Source of the DNA: Sneathiella litorea
GTDB lineage: Bacteria; Pseudomonadota; Alphaproteobacteria; Sneathiellales; Sneathiellaceae
Reading direction: 5' to 3'
Length of the DNA stretch: 64,000 nucleotides
Assembly: GCF_009882915.1 (NCBI RefSeq)
Contig: NZ_WTUW01000002.1
Coordinates: 444,693-508,692 of the forward strand
Part shown: positions 53,218 to 62,576 of the stretch, in pieces
Layout of the letters: the number at the start of each line of letters is the position of its first letter
Position numbering within the stretch: position 1 is the first letter of the stretch
The notes under the pieces: model-generated
Seen by the model: the letters and a program-made list of their open reading frames with translations, nothing else
Database searches by the model: none
Told to the model about the DNA's origin: nothing
Translations under genes and position numbers: made by a program

Positions 53218-53423
53218 CGCAAAGCATCTCCGGCAAGGCTATGTACATTTCTGGGCGCTTCAGGCAAAAAGGGAGGACCTTGCAGACCAATCTTGCTAAC
53301 TGTCGCGCCAGCATCCACCATGATCACTTTCGTATTCAAACAATCGATCATCCAGTGATAGTATTTACTATGAAAGAGAGACATATTGGTGGGCATAAGA
53401 GTTAAGAAAACTGCAGAATTCAC
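53214..53423 (-). CDS. Small hypothetical protein between ABC ATPase and enolase-family genes
   Basis: A 69-codon frame starting with GTG at 53423, which has GGAGGAAG 7 bases upstream and whose stop overlaps the enolase-family ATG by 4 bases. Both facts favour real translation. The product (SKYYHWMIDCLNTKVIMVDA in the middle) has no family I recognise. It could be a remnant of a longer enzyme or a leader that couples translation. Confidence 0.45.
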   Translation of the reverse strand: MNSAVFLTLMPTNMSLFHSKYYHWMIDCLNTKVIMVDAGATVSKIGLQGPPFLPEAPRNVHSLAGDALR

Positions 53424-53463
53424 AACGTATCTTCCTCCCATAGTGATTGATTATCAGTTGGTT

Positions 53464-54249
53464 TCATTCGACTCCCAGCAGGTCATAAATTTTTCTTGCA
53501 TACTCTCCAAATTCTGCTGATTGACGCATGTCAAGCTTACGTGGATACGGCAGCTCAATATCGAAATATGCGGCCATACGCGCCGGTCCTGACGTCATTA
53601 CAGCGCATTTTGAGCCCATTAAGACTGCCTCTTGGATAGAGTGCGTTACAAAAAGGATTGTTTTTCCGCTTTCTTCCCAAATACGAAGTAATTCGAGGTT
53701 CATCCGTTCGCGAGTCAAAGCGTCGAGAGCGCCAAACGGCTCGTCCATCAAAACGACCCTTGGATCATGCAAAAGGGCGCGGGCAATCGCTGCGCGTTGT
53801 TGCATGCCCCCCGAAAGTTCATGTGGGCTTCGCTTTTCGAAACCTTCTAGGCCAACCAGCTTCAGAAGATCGCGGGCACGATCGCGGGCAGGCTTTAGTG
53901 GCAAGCCAAGAATGTCAGCCGGCAACAGGACGTTATCGATAATATTCCGCCATTTTAAAAGCAGAGGCTGTTGAAACACCATGCCGACATCACGACCAGG
54001 AACAAATGGATGCTCCGCGTCACCGATATCCACGGTCCCACCTTCATAACCATGAAGGTCGGCGAGAATTTTTAACACCGTGGTTTTTCCGCAACCAGAC
54101 GGACCGACAAGCGATACCATTTCACCCTCTTGCACATTGAGAGTTACATCTGAAACCGCGACGAATTCATCATCACCGCTGCCATAAACTTTACGGACAT
54201 TCTGCATCCGGATGAACGGTGCAATTTCGCCAGCCTCTTGTATTGTCAT
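53464..54249 (-). CDS. ABC transporter ATP-binding protein (SsuB/TauB-like)
   Basis: A 261-aa ATPase: Walker A GPSGCGKTT, signature ELSGGMQQRAAIARAL, Walker B RVVLMDEPFGALD, switch His in LFVTHSIQEAV. No regulatory C-terminal domain, as usual for SsuB/TauB. GGGGAG precedes the ATG. It is the first gene of the leftward operon and pairs with the permease at 51005 and receptor at 49993. Confidence 0.93.
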   Translation of the reverse strand: MTIQEAGEIAPFIRMQNVRKVYGSGDDEFVAVSDVTLNVQEGEMVSLVGPSGCGKTTVLKILADLHGYEGGTVDIGDAEHPFVPGRDVGMVFQQPLLLKWRNIIDNVLLPADILGLPLKPARDRARDLLKLVGLEGFEKRSPHELSGGMQQRAAIARALLHDPRVVLMDEPFGALDALTRERMNLELLRIWEESGKTILFVTHSIQEAVLMGSKCAVMTSGPARMAAYFDIELPYPRKLDMRQSAEFGEYARKIYDLLGVE

Positions 54250-54954
54250 GCAGATCTACTCCCCCATTTCCCGATTACAATCGCGCCATTGACCGCACAT
54301 TAGCAAACTCGTACCACGTGCTTTGACATCTATTCAGCGTCGACTCCGACACCGTTAAGTAACCATTTAGTTACAAACAATGACCTGTACGGCCGTCAAT
54401 TGTCAAGCGCCAACATTGTCAGAGGGTTGTTGCCTAAACGCTAGGTATATCGGATTTACAGCCGGTCGATGAAAAATCCAAACCGCTATTTCAAGACATC
54501 ATCTAAATTCATCTACCTGGCTGTTATGATATATCTTCAATATTCACTGTCACTTCGCCAGGTTGAATGTCTCCGGTATGGGCGCGGCATTGATGGGCGT
54601 TGTCAGGCGTTGTAACATCAACTTCGAGACGAGAAAAATGCCGATGATCTAATCTCGGCCAATGCACAAGATGGGTGCTGTCAGACTAATGCGACCTTGT
54701 CTCTGTCTGGCGCAATTTGCTAATAAGGCCCCCTATTATGCGGCACTGAATTGCTGTCACTCGGTTAGTGCGGCATTTCTTTGAAGTTTCATTGTTACCC
54801 GGTCGTTTAGGTGGCGTTCATGGTTAAAGTGATTATGGATTGAGGAGTGAGTGGCGGAGGAAGCAGTCACATGCGAACCCGCCTCCGCCAATTTCCCTGT
54901 TTAACAAGGAAAATACATGGAATTTTGGTGAATTTTCTCAAAAATCAGCCGGAT
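54250..54954. other. Intergenic region with IS6 copy I
   Basis: About 700 bases without a gene. The first 400 presumably carry the promoter of the enolase-ABC operon; no clear operator is seen. An IS6 remnant lies at 54674-54848. The last 100 bases are the 3' flank of the beta-CASP RNase gene. Confidence 0.4.
54674..54848 (-). mobile_element. Decayed IS6-family 3' end, copy I
   Basis: The right terminal repeat GGTGCTGTCAGACTAATGCG starts at 54674. On the minus strand, 54848-54736 reads SSIHNHFNHERHLNDRVTMK and LQRNAALTE, a stop (TGA for Trp), QQFSAA and TAA. It is the best-preserved copy of the transposase C-terminus in the window. Everything upstream of the HASIHNHFN block is missing. Confidence 0.85.
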
Positions 54955-56541
54955 TTACTTTTTGTGTAGCGTTTGGCGAAGCTTCAAAAGCAGTTTAGAT
55001 TTTTGCTTGCTATCGGAAGCATGTTCTAACGCCGACCGGATATCGAGTGTAAGCTGAGCCAGTTCATTATGCCAGTCAAGCTTGTCGACAAAATCCGGGG
55101 CTAACCGTTTGCTAACACCGCGTGATTTAACTGTCTTACCGGATTTGCGCAGCTCAAACTCGTCATCGAGCGCAGGAACGATGACCTCATCCTCCAAAAA
55201 CCCCGCGTCCAGCAACTGCGCCTGCATCGCCTGAAGTGATTCCCCGGAGCCATGCGTGAGAAAGACGGCCTGCCGCACGGGCTTGCGCGCTGTTACCCAG
55301 TCTATAAGGCCGTTTCCATCAGCATGACCTGAATAAATGTCGATGGAGCGGATGCGGGCCCGGACTTTAATTTCCTCCCCCTGAATCTTGACTGTTTTCA
55401 GGCCCTTTTCGAGGAGGCAACCAAGCGTGCCTTCGGCCTGATAGCCGACTAGAAGAACGGTCGACTGCGCCCTCCAAAGATGGTTTTTCAAATGATGCCG
55501 GATGCGCCCGGCATCGCACATGCCACTCGCCGCCATGATGATAACACCCCCATCAAAGCGGGCAATAGATTTGCTTTCGTCCACCGTTTCCGTGAAGTGA
55601 AATTTCGGGTTCGAGAACGGATGATCGCCCTCCTCAACGTCTTCAAGATCGCTCTTGTATTTGGCAAAAACCGATGTAACGCGGATGGCGAGCGGAGAAT
55701 CGAGGAAAACCGCTGTGCAGGCTACCTTCTCTTTATCAAGGAGATGATCGATATCGAGCAGTAATTCCTGCGTACGCTCCACGGCAAAGGAAGGAATGAC
55801 CAACGCCCCGCCCGCTGCCATTGCGTCGTTTATCTCCGTTGACAGGATTCTACGCCGACGCTCAGGCGTGGAATCTTCACGAACGCGGCCTCCGTAAGTT
55901 GCTTCACAAAAGACGTAATCGAACCCACTTGGCGCTTCCGGGTCACCATGGAAAAGCTTATTATCCGGCCCGATATCGCCGGAGAAAAGCAGTCGGATCG
56001 CTTCGTCGCGCTCGTTAATTTCAATCTCGATCGAGGCAGCGCCAAGGATATGACCTGCGTTCCAGAATTTTGCCCTTACCTCGGCACAAGGTTGCAGCCA
56101 TTCCTCGAACTCTACCGGGTGAATTTGCGCCATCGAATCTTCTGCATCTTTTCGGCCATAGATCGGCTCAACTGCTGGCTTGCCGCGCCGCTGGTTGCGC
56201 CGGTTGAGCCGCTCTACCTCGACTTCCTGAATATAACCGCTGTCGGGCAGCATATAACTTAAAAGATCACGGGTCTGCGCCGTGGTAAAGATCGGGCCTT
56301 TAAAACCCGCCTTGATCAGCTTCGGGATAACCCCGCTGTGATCTATATGGGCATGGGTGAGAAGAACGAAATCGATCTCCGCCGGATCGAAAGGAAATGG
56401 CCCGTAATTCAACTCCTTCAAGGTCTTCGTTCCCTGAAACATGCCGCAGTCGACGAGAAACTGCCGTCCGGCCACCCGCAACCGGTAACAGGACCCGGTC
56501 ACCGTTCCAGCCGCACCACAAAATTTGATTTGCGTTGTCAT
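54955..56541 (-). CDS. Metallo-beta-lactamase/beta-CASP RNase (CPSF-like)
   Basis: A 528-aa protein. The metallo-beta-lactamase part has LLTHAHIDHSGVIPKL and FWNAGHILGAASIEI; the beta-CASP domain follows (about 210-370, with IPSFAVERTQELL and IIMAASGMCDAGRIRHHL). The RNA-metabolising C-terminal motif with IDIYSGHADGNGLIDW and VFLTHGSGESLQAM completes it. Family members cut or trim RNA. The ATG lies 1 base after the PRPP synthetase stop, and GGAGGAGG for it sits in the last codons of that gene. It ends the phosphorylase operon. Confidence 0.92.
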   Translation of the reverse strand: MTTQIKFCGAAGTVTGSCYRLRVAGRQFLVDCGMFQGTKTLKELNYGPFPFDPAEIDFVLLTHAHIDHSGVIPKLIKAGFKGPIFTTAQTRDLLSYMLPDSGYIQEVEVERLNRRNQRRGKPAVEPIYGRKDAEDSMAQIHPVEFEEWLQPCAEVRAKFWNAGHILGAASIEIEINERDEAIRLLFSGDIGPDNKLFHGDPEAPSGFDYVFCEATYGGRVREDSTPERRRRILSTEINDAMAAGGALVIPSFAVERTQELLLDIDHLLDKEKVACTAVFLDSPLAIRVTSVFAKYKSDLEDVEEGDHPFSNPKFHFTETVDESKSIARFDGGVIIMAASGMCDAGRIRHHLKNHLWRAQSTVLLVGYQAEGTLGCLLEKGLKTVKIQGEEIKVRARIRSIDIYSGHADGNGLIDWVTARKPVRQAVFLTHGSGESLQAMQAQLLDAGFLEDEVIVPALDDEFELRKSGKTVKSRGVSKRLAPDFVDKLDWHNELAQLTLDIRSALEHASDSKQKSKLLLKLRQTLHKK

Positions 56542-56542
56542 G

Positions 56543-57430
56543 TCATACCTCCTCCATCAAGGCGCTGCGAAGGAGCAGCGCGAGGCTGATTGCATTGGTT
56601 GAATGCGGCACACTGTCAGTGGAGCGGATACTAGACACGCCTGCAGCTCGTATTGTATTCAAATCTGCGTCGCTGCAGAGCGCGTGCACCGCAATCACCT
56701 CGACTGCCTTCGCGCCTGCCTTCAGGAGTGCTTCCGTCGCACGGCAGACCGTCATCCCACTCGAAATCAGGTCATCGAGAATAACTACTTTCGCTTCCCT
56801 TATTCTTTGTGCATCGGCAAAGTGAACCTCAACATCCCGGTCACCATGGCGGACCTTGGTTGCGACTATGAAGGGAACATCAAGTTGCTTCGCAATCGCG
56901 CCCACCCATTGCAGCGACTCTGCATCTGGACCGACAAGAAGCAAATCACCATCCATCTCCACCGCCAAGGTTTCAGCGATGACACTACTCGCGCTTAACA
57001 CATCCGCCTGGCAATCCGTGAAGATACTTTGCAGACTGTTAATGCGATGCAGATGCGGATCGACTGTAATCACCCGGTCAAAATAGCGGGATAGATAGTC
57101 GCCGATGATCCGCTGGCTGACGGCATCGCCTGTCTCAAACGCTTTATCCTGCCGCATGTAGCAGAGGTAGGGCGCGACCAGAATCACCCGACCTGCTCCG
57201 TCGCTCCGCAGTGTGGCTGCGGCGAAGGCGAGATGCAGCAGCTTCTCGTTAGGATCGTTCAGGCTCGAGAACAGGATGGCCGTTCCCTTTACCGGATGGA
57301 TATGCACCCTGCTCTCGCCGTCGGGAAAGTGGTGAACGGCGATTTCATGAACGGGAATATCAAGGCTAGCCGCCAATTTCATAGCAGCAGCCAGACTTTC
57401 GGGCAGGAAATGAAGCGATGCGCCGCTCAT
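56543..57430 (-). CDS. prs: Ribose-phosphate pyrophosphokinase (PRPP synthetase), short form
   Basis: A 295-aa phosphoribosyl transferase-fold protein, nearer the short archaeal-type enzymes than the about 315-aa bacterial Prs. Seen are [12 protein letters not shown] near the start, [12 protein letters not shown] (ATP site), [11 protein letters not shown] (in place of the usual DLH), and the PRPP loop [13 protein letters not shown]. It makes PRPP from ribose 5-phosphate and ATP, or may act on ribose 1,5-bisphosphate-derived products (inference). It overlaps the phosphorylase stop by 4 bases. A second, housekeeping prs probably exists elsewhere. Confidence 0.88.
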   Translation of the reverse strand: MSGASLHFLPESLAAAMKLAASLDIPVHEIAVHHFPDGESRVHIHPVKGTAILFSSLNDPNEKLLHLAFAAATLRSDGAGRVILVAPYLCYMRQDKAFETGDAVSQRIIGDYLSRYFDRVITVDPHLHRINSLQSIFTDCQADVLSASSVIAETLAVEMDGDLLLVGPDAESLQWVGAIAKQLDVPFIVATKVRHGDRDVEVHFADAQRIREAKVVILDDLISSGMTVCRATEALLKAGAKAVEVIAVHALCSDADLNTIRAAGVSSIRSTDSVPHSTNAISLALLLRSALMEEV

Positions 57431-58920
57431 GCCAGTTCTCCTATGGCATATCCGTTGCCCTCACTCACATATTTGACGGCAAAACTGTAGTCAGATTGAA
57501 AACATGCGTGAATACGGTAGAGCGGTTCTCCCTTGGCTATATTGTCACCAATTTTCTTGAATAGATCGATACCCGCTCCTTTATCCATCGGCGCTCCTGC
57601 CAGCCGAGCAATCCGGGCAAGGCGATAGCAGTCGATTGCGGTAACGGTGCCACTTATCGGTGCCAGAACATCATAGGCCAGCTCACCGACGCAAAAGACC
57701 TCCTGCGCGCGCCCTTGCACCTCAATTATCCGCTCCATGGATTTCAGCGCCGCGCCGCTATCCAGCAACTCCTGTGCCTGTGCATACCCGCTCCCGCCGC
57801 GCAAACCCGGATCGTTCTCAAGCAAAGCCCCGGCAATCTGCAATGACTTTTCACGCAGATCCATCGGTGCCCCCTCCTCCCGGCGAAGCACCGACATCAC
57901 GTCGCGCGCCTCCAACACCGGGCCGATACCGTTGCCAATTGGTTGCGCTCCATTTGTTACGATCACATCAATGGCGAGACCAACTTGATTGCCGACATAT
58001 TCAAAGAGTTTGCGCAGGCGCATGGCATCGGTGTGGTTGCGAATTTTGGCAGACGGACCGAGCGGGAGGTCCACCAGCAAATGCGTTGACCCCGCTGCAA
58101 GTTTTTTCGAAAGGATGGAGGCGACCATCTGCTCGCGGGTGTCGATGGACAGTGGCCGCTCCACGGAGATCAGAATATCGTCAGCCGGCGACAGGTTGAC
58201 ATGCCCGCCCCAGACGATGCAGCCGTTGCATTCCTCAACGACGCGCTGCATTTCCGGCATAGAAAGATCGACTTTTGCCAGCACTTCCATGGTATCCGCC
58301 GTTCCGGCGGGCGAGGTAATCGCCCGCGAAGAGGTTTTCGGGATGGTCAGACCGTGGGCGGCGACAATGGGCACGATGATCATGGAAGTGCGGTTGCCCG
58401 GAATGCCGCCGATGCAATGCTTGTCGACAACGACAGGTGATTTCCAGCGAAGCTGTGTCCCCGCCTGCGCCATGGCTTTTGTCAGAGAGAGCATCTCGTC
58501 CGTCGTCATAAAGCCCGCGGACGAGACAAGGAAAGCGGCAATCTCCATTTCCGAATAGCGGTAATTGGCAATATCCGTGATAATTTCTTCAATTTGCGCG
58601 GAATCAAGAGTATGGCCGTGGATTTTGCGCCTGAGATGATCGAGGCTACCCGGAGGTTCAGCCGGGGCGATGGTCACTCTTGTTCCCGCTTTCAACCCCA
58701 TGCGGCGGAACGCCTGCTCCGACAGTCCGAGCTCGCCCGGACCAACGATCGTCTCATCATCGACAATTAGCAGGGAGGCCAACAGATGGTGGCTCCCGTT
58801 CATTACCTGGATTTTCTTGAGGGCCTGATATTCCTCAGGCCGGTACACACTGCAATTTCTTGCTAGAAACGCAACATTGTCGCGGTAGGTATCAATGGCA
58901 ATCCGTTTTAATTCAAGCAT
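57427..58920 (-). CDS. Thymidine/AMP phosphorylase family protein
   Basis: A 497-aa nucleoside phosphorylase of the long type resembling archaeal AMP phosphorylase: an N-terminal extra domain (about 1-90), then the DeoA core with [20 protein letters not shown] (phosphate site), [20 protein letters not shown], and a C-terminal barrel ([20 protein letters not shown]). AMP phosphorylases split NMPs to base and ribose 1,5-bisphosphate; thymidine phosphorylases split deoxynucleosides. The extra N-terminal domain favours the former. It opens a tightly overlapping operon with PRPP synthetase and an RNase. Confidence 0.9.
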   Translation of the reverse strand: MLELKRIAIDTYRDNVAFLARNCSVYRPEEYQALKKIQVMNGSHHLLASLLIVDDETIVGPGELGLSEQAFRRMGLKAGTRVTIAPAEPPGSLDHLRRKIHGHTLDSAQIEEIITDIANYRYSEMEIAAFLVSSAGFMTTDEMLSLTKAMAQAGTQLRWKSPVVVDKHCIGGIPGNRTSMIIVPIVAAHGLTIPKTSSRAITSPAGTADTMEVLAKVDLSMPEMQRVVEECNGCIVWGGHVNLSPADDILISVERPLSIDTREQMVASILSKKLAAGSTHLLVDLPLGPSAKIRNHTDAMRLRKLFEYVGNQVGLAIDVIVTNGAQPIGNGIGPVLEARDVMSVLRREEGAPMDLREKSLQIAGALLENDPGLRGGSGYAQAQELLDSGAALKSMERIIEVQGRAQEVFCVGELAYDVLAPISGTVTAIDCYRLARIARLAGAPMDKGAGIDLFKKIGDNIAKGEPLYRIHACFQSDYSFAVKYVSEGNGYAIGELA

Positions 58921-58993
58921 TCCCCATCCCGGTCTTCGTCATCGCTTTTTTATATCTTCCGCTGCCCGCATTGTCCTTGATTGAGGTCAAGGG

Positions 58994-59300
58994 GGTGCAG
59001 TCAGGCGAGTGCGACGTAGTCTCGGGGTACTGTCAGACTAATGCGACGTAGTCTCCTTATGGAACAAAATAGCGCAAAAATGCCTCTATTATGCCGCACC
59101 AAGTTGCTGCCACTTGGCAAGTGCGGCACCTCTCAGGAGCCTTATTTTTTCGCTGGCTAGTGTCGTTCTTGATTGAAGCGGTTAAAAATTAACACACAGT
59201 TTGAGATGAATTTTTGCAAGCTTTCCAGACATCTAAAGGCTTTACTTACGGACTTGATTTGCGACCATTGGGCAAAACTGTTCCACCAATAACGGGCTTT
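58994..59300 (-). mobile_element. Decayed IS6-family element, copy J, with doubled right end
   Basis: Two right terminal repeats lie in tandem: GGTGCAGTCAGGCGAGTGCG at 58994 and GGTACTGTCAGACTAATGCG about 30 bases on, each followed by ACGTAGTCTC. On the minus strand, 59235-59090 reads VSKAFRCLESLQKFISN, NRFNQERH, stops and a frameshift, then GAALAKWQQLGAA and TAA, the IS6-type transposase C-terminus. The two ends suggest one copy inserted into or beside an older one. No left end is found before 59335. Confidence 0.75.
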
Positions 59301-59334
59301 TTCATGACAACGCCGGACGCTTTAATTTGTTCTA

Positions 59335-59979
59335 TTAGCGGCTGACACCGATTAGGCGATCACGAGTTACGAGAGCTTCTAGATCATGAGAGTCCAACTG
59401 TGCCGCCTCATCAGGGGCCATTGGAAGGACAAGATATCGCATGTCCGCGTTACTATCATGAACTATGAGTTGGATATCTTCGTCAAGATCTAGACCGAAC
59501 TCGGAAAGAACTTTTCTAGGCTCTCTAACTGCTCGGGCACGATATGCTTTAGAAATATACCATGACGGCGGCTGGCCGAGGATTGATCGTGGGTAACAAG
59601 AACATAAGGTACAGGTAATCAGATTGTGGACCGTATCCGTGTTTTCCACTACCACGATTTGCGCCTCGCCCACAGCGACACCAATTTCTTGAATAGCGCT
59701 TTTCCCATTGCTGAGAAGCCGTTGTTTGTATTCGGAATCTTTCCAGGCTTTCACAACAACCTTCGCACCGAGATGAACACCTGGTGATTCAAGTTTCTCG
59801 ATTTCCTTAGTGACCTCCGGCGCGGTCAACAACCCTTTACTAATGAGAACATCCTGTAACGCATCGATAATAATTTGAGATTCAAGATTTCCTGCGTCAT
59901 CTTCGACCACCAATGCTTCATGGTCTTCATGTTGATGATCGTGGTCCTCGTGGCTGTGGTTTTCGTGATCGTTATGCAT
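59335..59979 (-). CDS. Cobalt-type nitrile hydratase alpha / thiocyanate hydrolase gamma subunit
   Basis: A 214-aa subunit. The metal site CTLCSC (C123, C126, C128) has Thr in the second place, the cobalt-type form; the two inner cysteines are normally oxidised. It continues YPRSILGQPPSWYISKAYRA and REPRKVLSEFGLDL. Nitrile hydratases usually have YPWPVLGLPP here; my recollection is that thiocyanate hydrolase gamma has YPR. The N-terminus is His-rich (MHNDHENHSHEDHDHQHEDH), possibly for cobalt loading. The start at 59979 follows AGAGAAG; an ATG at 60042 would overlap the previous gene. The neighbours are two half-beta subunits. Confidence 0.88.
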   Translation of the reverse strand: MHNDHENHSHEDHDHQHEDHEALVVEDDAGNLESQIIIDALQDVLISKGLLTAPEVTKEIEKLESPGVHLGAKVVVKAWKDSEYKQRLLSNGKSAIQEIGVAVGEAQIVVVENTDTVHNLITCTLCSCYPRSILGQPPSWYISKAYRARAVREPRKVLSEFGLDLDEDIQLIVHDSNADMRYLVLPMAPDEAAQLDSHDLEALVTRDRLIGVSR

Positions 59980-60023
59980 GTCTACTTCTCTGTCTATGCT
60001 ATCAGTAAAAATAGGCGATTTTT

Positions 60024-60320
60024 TTAAGCGGCCGTAAGCCAATGGTCGTATATTTCAATGATTAAGCGGTCTTGCGATTGATTTCTAGGTTCGTCCCATA
60101 AGGACGCTTGAGTGAACTCGACCCTGTAAAGATCAAATGCTGGTCCTGACGTCTTGCCAATCGACAGGTCTTCAGGGTTGAGATACTTGCCACAATATTG
60201 GACAATTTTGCCGCACTTTCCGCGAACGTAGGCCGGAATTCTAACATGTCCAGATTTATCGAGGTCAAGCACTCTCACTCGGTCACCAATCGCAAATCGT
60301 GCAGCTTTCGCTGTACTCAT
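60024..60320 (-). CDS. Nitrile hydratase beta C-terminal-like subunit (thiocyanate hydrolase alpha type)
   Basis: A 98-aa protein equal to the SH3-like C-terminal half of nitrile hydratase beta: FAIGDRVRVLDLDKSGHVRI, PAYVRGKCGKIVQYCG, LYRVEFTQASLWDE and a final YDHWLTAA. In ordinary nitrile hydratase this half is fused to the N-terminal half; in thiocyanate hydrolase they are separate subunits. It overlaps the N-terminal-half gene by 4 bases. Confidence 0.87.
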   Translation of the reverse strand: MSTAKAARFAIGDRVRVLDLDKSGHVRIPAYVRGKCGKIVQYCGKYLNPEDLSIGKTSGPAFDLYRVEFTQASLWDEPRNQSQDRLIIEIYDHWLTAA

Positions 60321-60649
60321 GACTGGTCGTCTTCAGTTTTTTGCTTGTTCCAAAGAATAGTCTTCTCAACGACGGCTTTATCGAGTTCCTCTTGGCTTAT
60401 AATTTCTTTTTCAATCAAAATATCAGTCATCGCTTCAAGCCTCCGGCGGTAGAACGACAATGCCTTGTATTTATCTTCACCAAAACTCTCAAATCCACGG
60501 CGCATCTCATCAAGCGAGATGATGCGTCGCGTACCGTCACCCAAAAGATTTCTAATCGCCTCGACTTGTTTTTCCCAATGCAGCCAAGGTAGCTCTACTC
60601 GGGGAATTGAACCTGCCTTATCGCCGCCAATGTCGTGATATCCTCGCAT
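60317..60649 (-). CDS. Nitrile hydratase beta N-terminal-like subunit (thiocyanate hydrolase beta type)
   Basis: A 110-aa helical protein matching the N-terminal half of nitrile hydratase beta: MRGYHDIGGDKAGSIPRVEL, WEKQVEAIRNLL, then ALSFYRRRLEAMTDILIEKE and ISQEELD. Cobalt-loading activator proteins of this enzyme class share the same fold, so this gene could be an activator rather than a structural subunit; the HDIGG start favours the structural role. It lies 39 bases after the ABC ATPase gene. Confidence 0.85.
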   Translation of the reverse strand: MRGYHDIGGDKAGSIPRVELPWLHWEKQVEAIRNLLGDGTRRIISLDEMRRGFESFGEDKYKALSFYRRRLEAMTDILIEKEIISQEELDKAVVEKTILWNKQKTEDDQS

Positions 60650-60688
60650 TCCTTCTTATCCTTTCGTAGATTGCCTTCTGCTGTGATT

Positions 60689-61537
60689 TCATGTTCTTGT
60701 TTCACGCTGAAAAATCTCCAGACACTTGCTGCGTAAGGCCACAAAATCATTGCTCACAAGCGATGCAGCATCACGTGGCCTTGGCAATGAATTGTCAATA
60801 ATCTCGGCGACACGTGTTGGACGGCGTGTCAAAAGAACTACTTTGTCAGCCATCTGCACTGCCTCTTCCAAGTCATGAGAAACGAGAACCATCGTGGTCT
60901 TCGTTTTTGCAAAAATAGCCTGCAGCTTTTCCCTCATCAACAATGTCATTTCATAATCAAGGGCGGAAAACGGCTCGTCCAGAAATAATACCTCGGGTTC
61001 TCGCACTAACGCTCTGATTATGGAAACCGCCTGTTGTTGTCCACCAGACAAAGTATACGGGTACGCGTTGAGATCGATTTTTATACCAAAATCCTCAATC
61101 AACCGGTCAATACGCTCATTTCGATCTCGCTTGGGAATACCCATCAATTTCAGCGGGTAGTGGATATTCTCAATTGCTCGCATCCACGGAAATAGCGCTT
61201 CTCGATAGTTCTGAAAAACGTATGAAATCCTGGTTTCGTCAATAGTCTGACCATCATAAAGTACCTCGCCTGCATCCATCGGCATAAGACCAGAAATCAT
61301 ATTGATCAATGTACTTTTGCCACACCCGTTAGGGCCGAAAATGCTGGTAAAGCCGCCAAGTGGCAGGGTCAAATCGAAATCGTCATAAACAATAGTATCG
61401 TTAAAAGACTTACGCAATCCCTTTATGGTCAGATAACTCGTGCGCGGTTTCGGTGCAGAAATGAGGCTGCTCTGAGCAGCCTCATCTTTTTCTTCAAAAG
61501 TGTCGAGTACTAGGTTCTCATTCTTCATGATTACCAT
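60689..61537 (-). CDS. ABC transporter ATP-binding protein (SsuB/TauB-like)
   Basis: A 282-aa ATPase with Walker A GPNGCGKST, signature TLSGGQQQAVSIIRAL, Walker B VLFLDEPFSALDYE and switch His in VLVSHDLEEAV. A 30-residue N-terminal extension precedes the domain. The ribosome site GGAGGA is formed by the last codons of the receptor gene. It belongs to the importer that heads the nitrile hydratase-like operon. Confidence 0.92.
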   Translation of the reverse strand: MVIMKNENLVLDTFEEKDEAAQSSLISAPKPRTSYLTIKGLRKSFNDTIVYDDFDLTLPLGGFTSIFGPNGCGKSTLINMISGLMPMDAGEVLYDGQTIDETRISYVFQNYREALFPWMRAIENIHYPLKLMGIPKRDRNERIDRLIEDFGIKIDLNAYPYTLSGGQQQAVSIIRALVREPEVLFLDEPFSALDYEMTLLMREKLQAIFAKTKTTMVLVSHDLEEAVQMADKVVLLTRRPTRVAEIIDNSLPRPRDAASLVSNDFVALRSKCLEIFQRETRT

Positions 61538-61542
61538 CGGCT

Positions 61543-62535
61543 TTAATTTCCTCCAAAATCGCTGAGGCTTAACATTTTTGTTCTGACATCCATCGGCTCG
61601 CTTAAGACTTTTTCGGAAACAAAAACATCCACAAAAGACTGGTATGAGTTCAAATCTGTCTCGTTAATATCTTTGAACCCGCGCAAGTAAGGCTTGGCCA
61701 ACAAATCAAGCTGCGTGTCGCGGATAGCCGTATACTTAGGAATAATGCTCTTATATTTTTCAAAATCCGCCATCGCAAGTGCAGTTGCCTCATCAATAAT
61801 TTCGACAATTTTCCTCGCTGTTTCAGGTCTTTCTGCGATGAATTTTGTGGTTAATACTGCGGCTCCCGAGTAAAACGGGTCTGCTATAGTTTGCGCGACA
61901 GGATTGATTACAGCACGGGTCACACCATCTGTGTAAGCTGCAATGGAACCAACCGGTTCCAACGAAAGAGTAGCATCTACACTTCCCCCTAAAACAGCGG
62001 GTATTTGTTGAGGTACTGCGAGGTCGATGAGTTTAACGTCCTTATCCGGGTCGAGGCCTGCGGCACGTACCAGATGCTTGGTTATTGTGCGCCATTGTAT
62101 TCCAGGCACATGGCCGATTGTTTTGCCCTTGAGATCAGCAAATGATTTGATATCGCTACCGTCTTGAACAATAAGGCCGTCATTGATTAGATTGATCTTG
62201 ATACCGCCGCCTTGAAGTCCAAATACTTTGAACGTACCTGGAAATTTCGACTCCGCAATCATAGCGATGCCAGCCGCCGCACCTGGGGGACCAAAGTCTG
62301 CCCGACCTGAGACCAATGCGTCGATTATATGATTGGGGGACTGCATTTTATTTGAATTCACCTTAATACAGGCTTTTTCAAAAAGTCCTTCTTCAAGGGC
62401 GACGTAATAGGCTGTCGTTTGCATGATAGGTAACCAGGCGGAGGTTACCTCTTCATATTTTTCGCAGGCCGCTATAGCTGGGTTGGCGCTGACCACAGTT
62501 AAAAGGCCGGCAATAGTTAGATATTTTTTCAACAT
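61543..62535 (-). CDS. ABC transporter substrate-binding protein (NMT1/SsuA-like)
   Basis: A 330-aa receptor with a signal peptide (MLKKYLTIAGLLTVVSANPA, cleaved near IAAC). TSAWLPIMQTTAYYVALEEG, LFEKACIKVN, ALVSGRADFGPPGAAAGIAM and SFADLKGKTIGHVPGIQW are typical of the SsuA/NMT1 group. The start at 62535 follows AAAGGAAG; an ATG at 62580 would add a basic non-signal leader. The ligand may be the nitrile, thiocyanate or a related small compound handled by the downstream hydratase (inference). Confidence 0.9.
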   Translation of the reverse strand: MLKKYLTIAGLLTVVSANPAIAACEKYEEVTSAWLPIMQTTAYYVALEEGLFEKACIKVNSNKMQSPNHIIDALVSGRADFGPPGAAAGIAMIAESKFPGTFKVFGLQGGGIKINLINDGLIVQDGSDIKSFADLKGKTIGHVPGIQWRTITKHLVRAAGLDPDKDVKLIDLAVPQQIPAVLGGSVDATLSLEPVGSIAAYTDGVTRAVINPVAQTIADPFYSGAAVLTTKFIAERPETARKIVEIIDEATALAMADFEKYKSIIPKYTAIRDTQLDLLAKPYLRGFKDINETDLNSYQSFVDVFVSEKVLSEPMDVRTKMLSLSDFGGN

Positions 62536-62576
62536 TCTACTTCCTTTTCTAGAAGGCAGGTGGGAGGGAATTTTCA

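Noticed and set aside
57660-58199. 179-codon rightward frame
   Set aside because: Antisense shadow of the phosphorylase gene; Pro/Arg-rich low-complexity translation.
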